From contig CM074696.1 of the NCBI GenBank assembly GCA_037367355.1, positions 3,534,001 to 3,598,000 of the forward strand: a DNA stretch of 64,000 nt, written 5' to 3'. The DNA comes from Neoscytalidium dimidiatum (taxonomy: Eukaryota > Ascomycota > Dothideomycetes > Botryosphaeriales > Botryosphaeriaceae). Numbering within the stretch: position 1 is the first letter of the stretch; each line of letters starts with the position of its first letter. The position numbers and the translations under genes were made by a program. This document shows, piece by piece, positions 10,003-24,197 of this stretch. Below the pieces are notes generated by a model. It saw only the letters and a program-made list of their open reading frames with translations, was not told the origin of the DNA and did no database searches.

Positions 10003-10815
10003 GGTTCCATGGAGGGTGGGAAGTTGAGCGAAAGTGGCATGCGGGCAGTGAAGGCGATCAGAACGCGGGTGTTCCTGACGGCGAACGACGGCGATGATGA
10101 TGCCAAGACTTGAGGACCAGCCACATCCCTGCGGAGATCGGCGTGAGCTCATCGCCATACTTTCTCCGTCTTTCGTCCACCGTAACTCTTCATCCCTAAC
10201 TAACATCATCGTTTTCTTCGGCCCTGAGCTTCCGACTGGATACAGCATCTCTATATCATAGTTTGACTGAATCAAGCTCCCGGCCCGTCATCGATGTATC
10301 TGTGGAGTTTTTGCAACGCAAGCAAACGAATCGTGCTGAGACTGCTCTGATGCCTATGCGCTCTGTGTCGAATAAGTCATCTCTCACCTTATGAATTAGC
10401 AGGTGACCCGCAGTGTACTGGTATTTGGGTACTACTTAAACATTCTGTTGTAGAGAGGCAGTTATGTAGTAACTCGATAGTTTCTCACTTTAATGCCCGT
10501 TTCAGGAAAGTCCTTATCGATACTACCGCATCTTAGCGCGAAGCTGCACGAGCCACCCCCAGCAACGATGTCTGCTTACTTTTCTCCCTTTATTGCCTCT
10601 TTTAGGAAAGTAACGCTGCTTCCTGCTTTGCCCTCCGCGAAATTGAGCATGCAAACCGTCGATGCGGAAGGGAAGCGAGATACAAAATCTACCCCGCCAC
10701 TAATCAACAGTCGAGCAACGGCGTGGCGGGACCAATATATAACGCGAGACTGCTTCTCGCCATGTGCACAGAATCAGAAATTGTTTTTCAAATCTTCGAC
10801 CTCAAAGCCGCCTAG
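10003..10815. other. Divergent promoter region between RAD4 and the amine oxidase
   Basis: It holds both promoters. The amine-oxidase side has CCAAT at 10732-10736 overlapping TATATAA at 10736-10742. No further gene was seen. Confidence 0.6.
10736..10742 (+). promoter_or_regulatory. TATA box of the amine oxidase gene
   Basis: TATATAA lies 74 nt before the ATG at 10816. It overlaps a CCAAT pentamer. Confidence 0.55.
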
Positions 10816-12412
<1,597 letters not shown>

Positions 12413-12823
12413 AACATGAAGATTTGTGAGCTTTGACAAGCTTCTCTTTTTATCGGTTCTGAAAACAAATTCCTTCTTGTATGCAAAGTGTATATCTTCG
12501 AAATAGATGCCATTGCAAGGTTTCGGCAATATTGAAACACCAACAAAGCCTCTGAAAGCTTCCATGATCTTGGAGAAATGGAAGCTTACACCGGCATAGA
12601 CCGGCCAATAGACCGTAGAACTTGTCAGCAGAACCGGCCCGGATAGAAGACCGTTAGTTGATTGGAGCGTTATGTATAGGTACAGTAATTACGTAACCCC
12701 GCATCCACTAAAGCTAAGAAAAGTCCGCACTCGTGCCCTCTCCACTTTATACTCAATCATCCATACTTGACGCCATTGGTACTAGGTTCATAAATAATAA
12801 TTGAGACCGACATTGCGCAGCGA
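12413..12823. other. Intergenic region between the amine oxidase and the zinc-cluster gene
   Basis: It contains the amine oxidase 3' flank and the promoter of the regulator (AT-rich near 12790-12802). No gene seen. Confidence 0.5.
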
Positions 12824-14616
12824 ATGACTCCTACAAGAGCGTTGAACAGCGCCGCAACCCCAGACAAGAAACCCAAAGGTACGTAAGATGACCAGTTCTA
12901 CGGCACTGCGCACTCAAGAAAAATTCCAGGCTGCTTTCAGTGCTCAAAACGACGTATAACATGTGACTTGGGCCATCCTACATGCAACAAATGCATCAAG
13001 AAAGGAACTGAGTGCTCCGGGCTGGGCCGCATTCGCTTCAACGATGGTGTAGCGCGGCGTGGGAAACTCAAAGGTCGTCAAGTGCCCGTGTTAGAGCCTG
13101 CCGGAGAAGACCCAAAACAGCCAGTTTCGGCGCCGGTACAGCTACGCTGGCAGCATCGACGAAAGAATATATCCAAGGATGAAAGGTCAGACGAGCGTTC
13201 TTCGAAACGAGCAAGGACTTCCGACCGGCGGTGTATTGAGTTTGCACGTACAAATTCAACACATCTCATAACAACCGATAGCCGGAGTCATCGTTTCACA
13301 GCACAGAAACAATCATGCTCTTTTTCTGCACTACTAGAACAACCCTCGTCAGTCGACAGACGCATCGACCCCGCACTGCGCATGCTCTTCTCTCGACAAA
13401 GCAATTCGCTACAGCCCTGGATTTCTCCCCTGGATCCTGGAGCTCGCATGTTTTTCTCCCACTGTGAGCAATCTCGTTATCATCTACGAACTAAGTTCTA
13501 ACGGATTACAGTCTCTCAAGCCGTCGCACCGGTAATGGTCGTCCTTGACAACGTCTCAAACGGCTACCGCGATCTCATTCTCCCCATGGCTTGCGAGGAC
13601 GAAGTGCTACGGCGGGCAGTCGGCGTTGTCGCCGCGCAGCACTTAAGCCAGAAACGACCCGATCTTCAATCCATCGCCGAAGCCGGCCGCGCTGCTGTCA
13701 TATCCCGACTACGACGGGACGCCCTCCAATCCTCGCTTGACCAAGTGTTCAACGTGTTCACCTGGGCTACGTTGATCGTCCTCCTAGTCGGAGAAACCGT
13801 GACGGGCAGCAACGAATACGGATACCTGGTGCAGATGCTGCTGTGCCTGTCCCGGAGCCGTAGCGATAATCAACCGATCGATCAAACCTCATCTGTCGAG
13901 GCCTTCCTCACGCAGCAAACTCACATGTAAGCGTTCACCAGCCCCATCCACTCCCTCCGCTCTCTTTCACAAGTATTCATCAACAAATCCCCACCAGGTT
14001 CGAGTTCCTCTCTGCACCCCTTCTCCTCAGCGCCGCCAATGTCACCACCACCACGACGTCCTCCTCCACCCCACCCCAATCCCAACCCCTCCCAACCCCC
14101 ACATCCGCCTACCTGTCCTTCCTCACCTACCCCACCCTCCCCCAAACTTCCCCCACCGCCGCTCTCATCTCCACAACCCGCCAAGCCTTCCTCCTCGCCT
14201 CCAGCCTCGCCAACCAAACATCGTCACCATCATCATCACCACCACCACCATCGCACCCCTCCGCCCTGCACCGCCTCCGCCACCTCGTCGAGCAAATCCC
14301 GCCCGACGCCCCCGGCGCGCACGCGCTGGTCTGGGTGTGCTTTGTCGGCGCGGCGGCAGCAGCAGCAGCAGCAGGCGCAGCCGCGGACAGCAGGGGCGAT
14401 GGCGATGGCGATGGCGATGGCGATGGCGGAGACGGAGCCGATGCTGCGCACGCGGCGTACTTTGTCGATCGCATGCGGCGCATCCACGCGCAGACGGGGT
14501 TTGCGAACATTCCGAAGGCGATTGGGGAGCTGGAGCGGCGGAGGAGGGAGAAGAGGGAGAGGAGTGGCGGTGGTGGCGGTGGTGCGGTGGCCGGGTCATC
14601 CGTGCTGGTAATGTGA
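12824..14616 (+). CDS. Zn2Cys6 fungal transcription factor
   Basis: Exons 12824-12878, 12930-13463, 13512-13926 and 13998-14616 give 540 aa. Splicing exon 1 to 2 completes the zinc cluster: C20-x2-C23-x6-C30-x6-C37-x2-C40-x6-C47, with basic SKRR after the second Cys. A Ser/Arg-rich linker follows. Then comes a helical middle region of the fungal-specific type (SQAVAPVMVVLDNVSNGYRD, VLRRAVGVVAAQHL). The C-terminus carries the usual HALVWVCFVGAA and FVDRMRRIHAQTGFANI segments, interrupted by a poly-Ala run and a (GD)n tract from a GGCGAT repeat. It should bind DNA and control a local or catabolic pathway. Its position just behind the amine oxidase suggests amine catabolism as a target, which is inference. 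Confidence 0.85.
14395..14424 (+). repeat. (GGCGAT)5 hexamer tract inside the transcription factor exon
   Basis: Five perfect GGCGAT units encode alternating Gly-Asp. They sit between the Ala run and the conserved C-terminal helix and are likely length-polymorphic. Confidence 0.9.
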
Positions 14617-17600
14617 GAGACGGAGCGGAGGTCCCTTTTTTTTTCTTTCTTCCTTTTTCTTTTTTTTTTTTTAAAAAAAACCCCCTCGATGGTGGTAGGG
14701 GAGGGTGAGGGATGTGGACGGCAAATTTTTCACGGCTTTCGATCGGTTGGAGTTTGTGTGTTTGTTGCTTGTGTTGTCTGCGTGTTTAGGGCGCTGGCGC
14801 TGCTTCTGTTCCCCATGGCGGGGGTTGGGGGAGGGTGGGTTTTCTGAGTTCAGTAGGCTGAGCGGTGGGTATATGAGGGACTTTGGTGAACGTTCGAAGG
14901 CTGAGGTCCGCGCCGCGGGATGATGGATGGAAAACCGAGGCCGGCGATGCTTCCCTCTTCACATTCATGTCCGGCTGTGTGGTAGAGCTGCAGCACTTCT
15001 CACACACATGGTCCTCCTTGCGGCATGAGCGATAGTTATTAGGAGTAGGGGGGTTTCTTTCTCTCCCCTCGGGTTGCAGAATAAGCCAGGCAGTATTATG
15101 AGCACTGGGGCTACGTTCATTGGTCTGTGGCAAATGTGGAAATGTATCACTGGAAAATAGCGGCTCTTGCGTTGATGTGGTAACTGAATGATAACTGGAA
15201 AAATCTGGTCACACAGCTGCACGAAGGCTATACAGCACCTTCCTGATCTATAAGCACGGTCGTTGCTACTACTCCACTGATGTGCACATCTGCTTGACAG
15301 CGACATCCATGGAGTACGCGCGCTCAACGCGAGACACGAGATAGGCCACGGTGAGACTGAGTGATCGAGTTGACAGAAGACCGACAATTCTGTCACTGTG
15401 CTGATCAGACTATTGCTATCGTAAGCGGAGCCTTGAACATGCTAGGGTTGTGAAGGACGGGTTGGTGGACCACGATGAGGTAACACCGGATGATTCCAGT
15501 CGTGAGCATTCACAACTCTCCGTCAGGATCCGGACAATGCCAAAGAGCCTTTGCGAGGAACACGTCTCGTGTACTTTGAGACGCAAAATGATGGAAAATG
15601 TGCGAAGTTACGTTGTTGAAAAGGCAATATTCGAAAATCGAGACATGAATTCAGCTTTCGGAAATTTCCACCCGAAAAAAAAAAGCAGCTAAAGGGATGT
15701 GAAAAAGAGGTGATTGCAGGTTCAACACGTTTTCATGCTGATGTGCGGACCGCTCGGGCTAAATGCGACCATGCCCTTGGGGAGGCAGCACGCGCAGTGA
15801 AACCGAATGGAGCGAAATTTAGGCTTTTGACGGCTATCACGAGGTAGTGGAGGGTGGCTCTATGGTAAGAGTGGTGGGTTGAACAAAATCATTCATAGAG
15901 AGTTCGACTTGTTAAAGCGCCAAGCCCGGTGTCTGGTGTCAAGCGTCCAGAACAGTCCATGGGTCGTCTTTTCATGTGCCGAAGCAAAGTTTGATGGGTC
16001 GCAGGGCCATGCGAAGACGATCGGCCTGGGGCTTGTCGCGTAGGCCAAGGTAGGTGGGTATAGTAGCGCTGGTTCTTGGAATTTACCTACTCACCGCCTA
16101 TGTATGGATGAGTGGATACCTCACGAGTTCCTCGTGCAGCCAACTGGGGGAAAAGATTCCGAAAGTATCTTCGATGATGAGCAGGCTATGGCACGTGTAG
16201 CCAGAAAATAATGCCTGTCGGACTGCAACAGTGCATAGAGCTTATGAGCAAGGAGGCTCAAGGTAGTTTGTCGATGCATGATTTATGATAAAGCTGAAGT
16301 GTAGGAGGATTCCCAAAACGTTTAACAGAGAATCTCATTGGCATACGGACGTGAACGTTAGCTTTCTAGCTCATGGATCTGCGACGACTGCCGTTGAGGT
16401 TCCGATAGTATCCGCGTGCTCTCGCTAGGCTGAACAGCAGGCTCGCGGTATGTCGGATGTCGCGTGAGAGCAATGTAAAAATTTCCATAAGGTTCTGCAA
16501 CTGCATGCGTATGCAGCGAGGAATAGGAGGCGGGATGGTTGAGAGTTTTGTCCAAAGAAGGTGGAGGATGAGCAGGGTAATATATTAAGGGCTAAGTTTA
16601 GCAGCAATATGGGCGTGCCGTCGGGGGCGCCGACGTATACGCGGCGCAAAGGAATAAATCCGTGCATGTCCGAAAGGCTCCAGAGGGGCGGGTTTATGGT
16701 GGAGCGGCAGTCACGCAACCGCCGACTGGGCTGAATAAGGCCAGGACTGGTGGTTGTGTCAGTGTGAGAATCGCCCCGAAGACGCACTGGGCGCCGGGTA
16801 TGCGCAGCCTTGCGCACGGAGTTCGCAGCACCTCGTGTGGAGAAGAGCTGACTCGAGGGCCCCTGTCGCAAAACAAATCAAGGGTCATGACAGGTGGAGA
16901 AACCACGGGCTCTGGAGACTACTCTGCAGGTGTTATGGGGAAACGGCCAATGGGAAGAGAAAGAGGGCGGGCGGACCTATAAGATTAGTAGTAGGACATA
17001 AAGTTTTTTCATCTTCCAGAACGCAGCAGGCGCCAGATAGTGCGGCGGAGCCTCAACGGAGGGAACCGACGTGTATATTGCGGCGGAAGGGTTTTAACGA
17101 GTGCTTCCGAAGCCGGGCACACGCGTACCGGCGCGTTGAGCCGCATTCGGGGAGCCGCAGGCCATTCCCGTGCGGAAAGCCGAAGCAGCTGACGAAACGA
17201 CCAGTCCAGGCCGGGACCAGCAGAAGGCTCGAAAAGTGCAGCGTCCTCTCCGCGGCGGGCGACGCACCCCGGTGATATTCAGGGTAGAAGGCCTTGGGAA
17301 ACCGGTGGAGGCGTGACGAGCAGGAGGTGGAGCAACAGCGGCGTGGACGGGCGGTTGACACAGTGGCAGGCCCTCGGGACGGCACACACGTGGGGAGCTG
17401 CAACAGGGAAAAGGAGCGTACGCACCCGAAAAATGCGAGGTAAGCCGTAGAGTGTTGGGTGTTGGAGCCGGTGCGGCGGTGCGAGGGCCCGCAGGAGCAG
17501 TTCCAAATTGGACGAGGATCATGGATCGCCAACGTGCGCGGTGAAGTCGACTGCATGTCACGGCGCACATCGGTTTCAGCGGCCGGGGTTCACACAGCGA

Positions 17601-18917
17601 CGCATCGCCCTCGGGCGGATTGGATCGGGAGCAACTCCGGCAGAGCGGCGCGGACGCAGCTATCATCAGCATTTCAGGAGGAGGAAGAGGACGATCAAGG
17701 GGAGAGGCTGCAGAATAGCGCGGCAGGGCCTGTCTTTAAGATCGGCAGTCGGCGTTGGGCTCGAGCAACAGCAGCGATCGGCAAGAGCATGACCACTTGC
17801 CCATATGCTCATGGCACAACTCGGCCATGCGTCTGGAGGCGGTGCGGCAGACGGTGGGCGGGGATCTGGGCGGGGACGAGGAGCTGTGTGTGGACGGCAA
17901 AAAGCTTGCTTGTCGCCGTCGCTGGGGTTCTGGGTTGAGAACAGCTGGCGCGCAGGGAAGGCTAAAAAAAAAAAAAAGTGGCCCATCACGCAGCCTGCGG
18001 GCGTAACCGTATGCTGCGCAGGACGAGGCGAGGTACGCGACGGTGCAGGCGAGCGACTGGCACGTATTCGAATATTGCGCTGCTCAGCTCCAGCCTTGGC
18101 AACGGGCGAGCGCGCTGAATCGCGCGGCAGGGTGGTCAACCGCCAAAGCCACCATGGCCGCGCCGCCCACCGTTTGCCCGTTGAAGTCGAGCGCCAGCCG
18201 TGCCGCCGTCACCGCCCACGCCACGCCCTGAGCCCTGAGCCCTGAGCACTGTGCACCGAGCACTGAGCACCGAGCACCGAGCCTCTGCCTCACCCGCGCC
18301 TCTGTCGTGTCGTCACTGCAACGCCCACATCTCGCTTCCAAGTGCCGGCTTCCCGATGTCCACCGCAACCGCTCTGCCTCGCCGCCCGTCTTCTCGGGGC
18401 CTTCTGATTCCTGCAAGCACCAGCGGCCGTGGTCAAAGTCAATGCAGCCGCCAGGGAGCCGCCGGCCGCAGCCCAGCGCTCTACGCCAGGATCCCCCGGT
18501 GATGGCGCTGGCGGAGCTTTCGGACGGCGGCCCTACTGTCAATCACCTGTCTGGGCCCTGCTGATTGCAAGAGCCCTCTCTTCCTCGACCGTGCCGCCGG
18601 TGTGCCCCTGCACCGCCTGGGAGACATGGTCCCCGCCCTGTCCTCCGTCTGCACGCTCGCTTATCTTTCTTGTACAGGCGCTGCGGGGCGCCGTAACCCA
18701 GCTGTCAGTTTCACGCTTGTCCTTCCCGGCATCTCTTCCTGCGCTCAAGCCTGACATGGCCCCTTCCGCAACGGATTGCTGCGTCCAAGGCACCATTTCT
18801 CTCATCTCCGCCTCTTAAGCATCTGTCTTCCTCCTTTAGCCCAGATCCCATACGATATAGCCCTAGTCAGGCCCTCGCCTGCTATTCTGTCTCCTCTGCT
18901 CATGTCTCCCCCCCGCC
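14617..18917. other. 4.3-kb region without recognisable genes
   Basis: Downstream of the regulator is a long T/A tract (about 14637-14685). The rest has only short, low-complexity frames on both strands with no domain. From about 18350 to 18910 the plus strand is C/T-rich, typical of the region before a fungal transcription start, so part is probably the long promoter of the gene at 18918. A heptamer array lies at 18225-18280. A weak tRNA-like string near 15853 does not fold. Confidence 0.5.
18225..18280 (+). repeat. Eight-copy degenerate heptamer array, unit GC(C/A)C(T/C)GA
   Basis: Consecutive 7-nt units read GCCCTGA x3, GCACTGT, GCACCGA, GCACTGA and GCACCGA x2 with no gaps, about 640 nt upstream of the start codon at 18918. 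Confidence 0.9.
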
Positions 18918-20417
18918 ATGGTCGCCATACCAGAACAACGCGTCGGCTCCATGCTGGAGAGCAACTCCACCGGCTTCATCAGTGATTCAGCTGCCGACCA
19001 GGACATTCCGACCATCAACAGGAAAAACACCATTTTGGCCGTGACTATCATCTTTCAAGTGTGCCCTCTTGTATTCACGCCTCCCTTCCCTCTCCAGCTG
19101 ATCACTTTGCGCAGGTTGTGGCTTGGCTCGCCGTGATCTTCAGGTTGTATGCTCGGTTCAAGCTTACTCGCGCTGCCGGCTGGGATGATCTGCTAGTCGT
19201 TCTTGCTGCCGTGAGTCCATCCCTCGAGAATAGCCTACAGTCGCCCGCTGAATTTCCTGTTAGATATCCGTGAGCATTGGTACAGGGTTCGTAGTTATTC
19301 GTAAGCCACATCCAAGAACAGTCGTATGCAACCAGATAACTAATGGAAAACAGTGCCCGATTATGGTCTTGGCCACCATGTACTTTCTTTGACGCTGGGA
19401 ACGTACGAAGACTACCTCTACGTAAGTCAATCTCTATCAAAATCCTGGCTTCATTCTTACATCTCTCTCTCTCTCTCTCTCTACCAGTGGTTCTGGGCGG
19501 CAACTACGTCGTACTTCTGCTCCACCGCCCTCATCAAAGTCTCTCTGCTCGTGCAATACCTACGTCTCTTCGAAAGGAGCTCCAAAATATACATCGTCAT
19601 CATAGCTTTAACCGCCCTGATATCCGCGTGGGGCACTACCTTCGCCTTTCTACTCGTTTTCAGCTGCACGCCAGTAAAGAAATTCTGGATCTGGTCCACG
19701 CCTGGCCACTGTTTTGGTTTCGGAATCGGTTCAGAAGACCCAGACGCTTTTTTCGCCTCGTTCACAACTCATTCTGCTTTCAACATGGCCTTCGACATCA
19801 TCGTCCTCATGTTCCCCATATTTTCTCTATCTTCGATTGATCTCGAGGGCAAGCGGAAGTACGCAATTGCTGGCTTGGCAGTACTGGGCGCCATGTAAGT
19901 CTTGTCCACATTGTAGAAAGTCTTGATCTAACGGAACGATAGAGTTGTGGCTATCAGCATCGCACGTCTGGCCAGTATCGTCGAGACTCGCGCAGGAACG
20001 TATCCCGTTGCCGACCCGACCTGGCTCGCTCCAACATCGATTGTGTTATCATGTCTTGAGGTCGATGTCGCCATTCTGTGCGCGAGCATACCAATATTCT
20101 GGCCATTGATCTCGGCCTTGACCTTCGGAAAGATTTTTGTGGTCGACGAAGTCATTGTGCAGACTGAGAGCCGGGTGGAGGAGCGACCAGCCACAGCGGG
20201 TTCTGAGACGGAACTTCGCACGTATCAGAGCAGAACGAGCGGTACAGGCACGCCTGAGACCGCAAAGCACTACAAGGATCCATACGTGGTTGACCATGTA
20301 CGCCCCGTTGGCACGGAGAACAACACTTTTGATGGTCCAGGCGGCACGACTACACATTCAGCAAATGTTGAACACACGACTGTTCCGTTGGGCCAGATTG
20401 AGAGATTGATCCAATGA
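18918..20417 (+). CDS. Pth11-like seven-helix integral membrane protein (fungal rhodopsin-like domain)
   Basis: Six exons (18918-19058, 19115-19210, 19264-19300, 19354-19421, 19488-19894, 19943-20417) give 407 aa. The order of hydrophobic segments and loop motifs is that of the large fungal family often annotated as integral membrane or Pth11-like GPCR: FRLYARFKLTRAAGWDDLLV, YGLGHHV, WFWAATTSYFCSTALIKVSLL, FSCTPVKKFW, FNMAFDIIVLMFPI, IARLASIVE, and a hydrophilic Ser/Thr-rich tail. It acts in the plasma membrane. Ligands and G-protein coupling are unproven for most members. No CFEM domain is present at the N-terminus. Exon 3 is only 37 nt. The intron before exon 5 carries a (TC)n tract as its pyrimidine stretch. 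Confidence 0.85.
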
Positions 20418-23400
20418 TCGCTCTTTGATTTCCATTACTGATGAATCGACGCTTCTCCTTTTTTTTTTTTTCCTGGACAGATTTTCCTTACCCGTAGCAG
20501 TGTATACGAGGATGCTCGTGAGCTCACGCCCAACGCAACCCACCCATTTGGGAGATCCGCCGTGGCTTTTAGGCATTCTCAGCTTTCCTGCGACGACTGA
20601 ACGTTGCTGGAGGAAAGTGCACAACATCGGCCCGGATCTCGAGTCTCTCGTACAGAAGCGTTTTCTCCCCGACGTGGCGAACTTGCTACGGCGCTTTCTC
20701 CCCTCAGCTCAGGCTGCGATTTGTGAAGAAACCACGGCTGTCAAAAGGCTGTCAGAAGGCTCTCCGCAAGGAATATAGATTTGCATCCAAGGGTCAACCC
20801 TGTTTGCGGCCAGATTCTGACGCGCGGCTGTTGAAGAAAATGGAGCCAATGGAATTATCTCGATTTTCTCGGGGTTAAGAGCACGCTCTTGTGTCCGACG
20901 GGAGACTGTTGCTGGGGCGCGCAGCTGTCATTGATGGACGTGCCGACCCGCGAATAGCGCATCTAATGTCGGCACGCCGTCGGCGTCACCATCTTTGAAA
21001 CGTCTGAACACATTCGGATATCCCGACGCTACCGCCATTTCTCCCGTAGCTTCCTGTCAGGGTCAAATCTTCCGCGGAGCAGCATACAAATCTGCAAGCT
21101 CCCCACTACGGTATCTTATCATTCCTTGGAGGAATTTCTACATGTGTCCGGACATATCTGCAGTCCATTCCTCCGGTGTGGTGTGGAGCCGTTCTTCAAG
21201 GGGTACGTTGCATGATTGACGCACGCCGAAAGCCATCCATGACGGGACCCGATCGAAATTGAGACGAAGCATCATCATCACCCTGCAATTCTGACGCCTA
21301 CGACGCCCCGATAGGCGAGTTCGTATCTGCAAGTCATTTCCATAGCGTTACGGTTTAGCCGGATCTAATTATTCATTGGCTAAGCAATGAAATCTATAGA
21401 TCTAGATCAGGTGTCCTTTCCTCTCTCCTATGATTCGCCACGATCAATGTTGCAATGAGTCAAATCCGACAGGCGCCACCAATTATCTCTTTCCGTCGAT
21501 GAAGACTCGGAGTCTTTCAGCATCATGGTTTGCGGATCCCTCCCATGACGGTCTCACCCGAGACGGCCGGAGTTTTGCGAGCTGTAAAGTGCCTGGTGAC
21601 CTATAGCTGATCAACCATTATCATCCTTAGACTTAACCCAAAGCATACAAGCGCTGCTCCCATGGATGGAGAAAGTATTCCAATCATAATGCCCCGTCCC
21701 ACCACACAACAAGCCTTTCCCATGGTAGACTCCTTGACTCTTTAGCGCGTCCTCGGTCTCCCCCCGATCTGGGAAACGATTCCAGGCACCCACTGCTGAA
21801 TCGGACAACCCGCCGCTGGGGAGACGATCGCGCATTATCCAAGATAAGCGTATCTGTTGTGATCAGGCGATCTACATATCGAACCGCGGTGCGTTTTAGA
21901 CCTCTCGGCATCTACTTCATCGCATGATGCCTATAGGTTCGCTACCTTTATTTGATCGGCCTTATTACTGCTGTAGGCAGGCTGTGCGATTGTGAATAAG
22001 TGATTCGACCCGAGACTCGGTCTGCATGACGACCACCGTCCTCTCCGAGTATTCAGCGGGCCAAGAGGATGAGAAAATACACACTCAGGTACTGGTGCCG
22101 TATGCACTGTGAGGTAATTAACATGTGATTTTGCTCGATTTCGCGTAGCTGTAGAATAAGCGAACTCCTGTTCTCATGTAGATCTGAGTAGTAACTTCAA
22201 GAAATCTCCCTTTTACCATTCATCCTACATACTTGCTTAAGAATACATGTACGCGAACCCTGAGTACAATCATTGAAAATACACATGCGCCTACACATGA
22301 CATACCCTACAGGCATGTGAGCGCCATTCAACTCGATGGGTCGTGTTGATCAAAATCATTTCACTCGTCTTGGATCGCCCAAGAATGGGCTTCTTCTATC
22401 CTCCTCTACTTTTCCTCCTCTACCACCTAATTGATCAATGCTCTTGGTTATCTCTTAGCAGAATCTAACGAGCCTCTGCTATACGCGTCAAATGACCCAG
22501 CTGCTTCTGCTAGCAAATCGCTCCTTAACGATTCCATAGATTCCTTTAAGAGGGCAGCATTAAGGCCTTGGCCGGATAAGCGAAATTTCGCCCGTGCCAC
22601 AACCGTAGACGTCATTACCTTGGGGGCCCAGATTCCCATGAACAGCAAACACGTCTCTTCCGGGGAGCAAAACGCCTTTTATGCGAGCCAAATTAATCTG
22701 GGCCAACTTTATCTAGACATCATGAGTCTTTGGAAAATGGTGGAAAAAAGTAGCGTGGGAGCGTCCGTGCTCATAGAAATCCCTCCGATCATGCCATCAT
22801 GGGGCTGAGATCACGTCCTTCTTACCCCTCACTCGTCGTTAATGGGGAAACCCATCAAAAAAAACAGGTCTCCACAAAAAAATGATGAATAGGAAAGAAG
22901 AAGGAAATCAGCCCACAATGACCCAACCTTCGTATCCCCTGAACATCTCCTGAAAGGGAAAAAAAAAAGGGCACCAAAGAGACGCCCACCCCCCACATGC
23001 TCGGCGAACGACCCTCCCCACCGGCGTATTCGGAGACATCCCTTGTCGGTTCCTCACGGTCGGTCCCATCATCCCGATCATCCCGTTCGAAAAAAGCACT
23101 TCTAACCCACTGATCTTCGACACATCCCTGCCCTTAGCACGCCGATCACCAGTCGGGATCAAGTCAATCCGGTTGAACCATGCACTTCCCAATACTTTGC
23201 ACATCACATTCCCAGGACAACGGCTCCATGTCAATCCGAGCGTTCCGATAAACCAGTGCATACCCACTCCACCTCTCGGCCGGACGTTTCCCTCCCCGTT
23301 TACTTCCCTGGTTCCGCATTTATCCGTCTCGTTAGCTCGTCATCACATGAAGCGTAGCCAACAGGCGCCTGCCGAACAATCGACATGACAATTTGCAGCG

Positions 23401-24197
23401 GTAGGAAAAGGTAGGACGGAACATCCACACATTCATTTGGTACAGCTGTCCCCCTCCCTCCTTTCTCCCTATCTATCTCACCGGCACCGGCTCCTGAAAT
23501 CCAGCTCGGTCCTTCTAACTCTCAATTCGACGGAAATGAAATATAGCAAGGGGGGAGTATATACGTATACCGAAAGCGGGAAAAAAAAATAAAGGGAAAA
23601 ATACGAAAGTTGCTTCGAGTCGAGATTTCGACTTCAAAAGGAAAAACAGGGGAAAACGAGACACTAGCGACGGATAGTCTTGGACTGACGGTAAAAGGAA
23701 AAAGGAAAGGAAAAGGGTATGCACTGCACTCGCTCTGTACGACCGAGTGACGGAAACCGGAAAACAAAAAACACAGCAGATAGCCACCCATATTCAGGAT
23801 CTCCCTTTTTATACCTCCCTTTTACCACGCCCTCCCAACGATTAATGGCGTAGATACCGACCTTTTAGACAACCCATGCATAAGAAATTACCCTTTTTCG
23901 AGCACGTCCAACCCCCCCACCTACCAGGTAATTTTTTGACTCCCAGCAAAAAAAGATTCAAAGAAAACATAACGCCATGTCTCTCACGCTCCATCTGATG
24001 CAGAAAAGCTCCGCTACTAAAACAAGAACGCAGTAAATATAGACAGCAAAATGTAGAAGGAAATCGACGATAGTGTTTCGAGAATGGAGGATAGAGAGAT
24101 TAAAAAGGAAATGTCGCGTATATGCGGTTGACTGGACGATTGATCCGCCCAAGATGGCCACTTTTCGGGGAAAAGTGTTAAGGAAACGAAAGATGAA
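20418..24197. other. 3.8-kb region without recognisable genes
   Basis: It starts with the 3' flank of the membrane protein gene (T tract about 20459-20472). A 9-bp inverted repeat is at 20939-20947/20968-20976. Frames up to 125 codons (for example 22431-22808) show no domain or believable composition. The last 1.4 kb is rich in A and in C/T runs. No transposase or repeat termini were recognised. Confidence 0.5.
20939..20976. repeat. Perfect 9-bp inverted repeat with 20-nt loop
   Basis: CGTGCCGAC at 20939-20947 is followed by its exact reverse complement GTCGGCACG at 20968-20976. Function unknown; chance is possible in 64 kb. Confidence 0.6.

Noticed and set aside
15853..15925. tRNA-like string with a plausible D arm and a GTTCGA box
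   Set aside because: The anticodon stem does not pair and the acceptor stem is absent; at most a chance match or relic.
16754..17938. Frames of about 160-190 codons on both strands
   Set aside because: Overlapping in several frames, Arg/Pro-rich, no domain; typical of GC-rich non-coding DNA.
22431..22808. 125-codon plus-strand frame
   Set aside because: No recognisable family, start context or supporting signals; left as noncoding.
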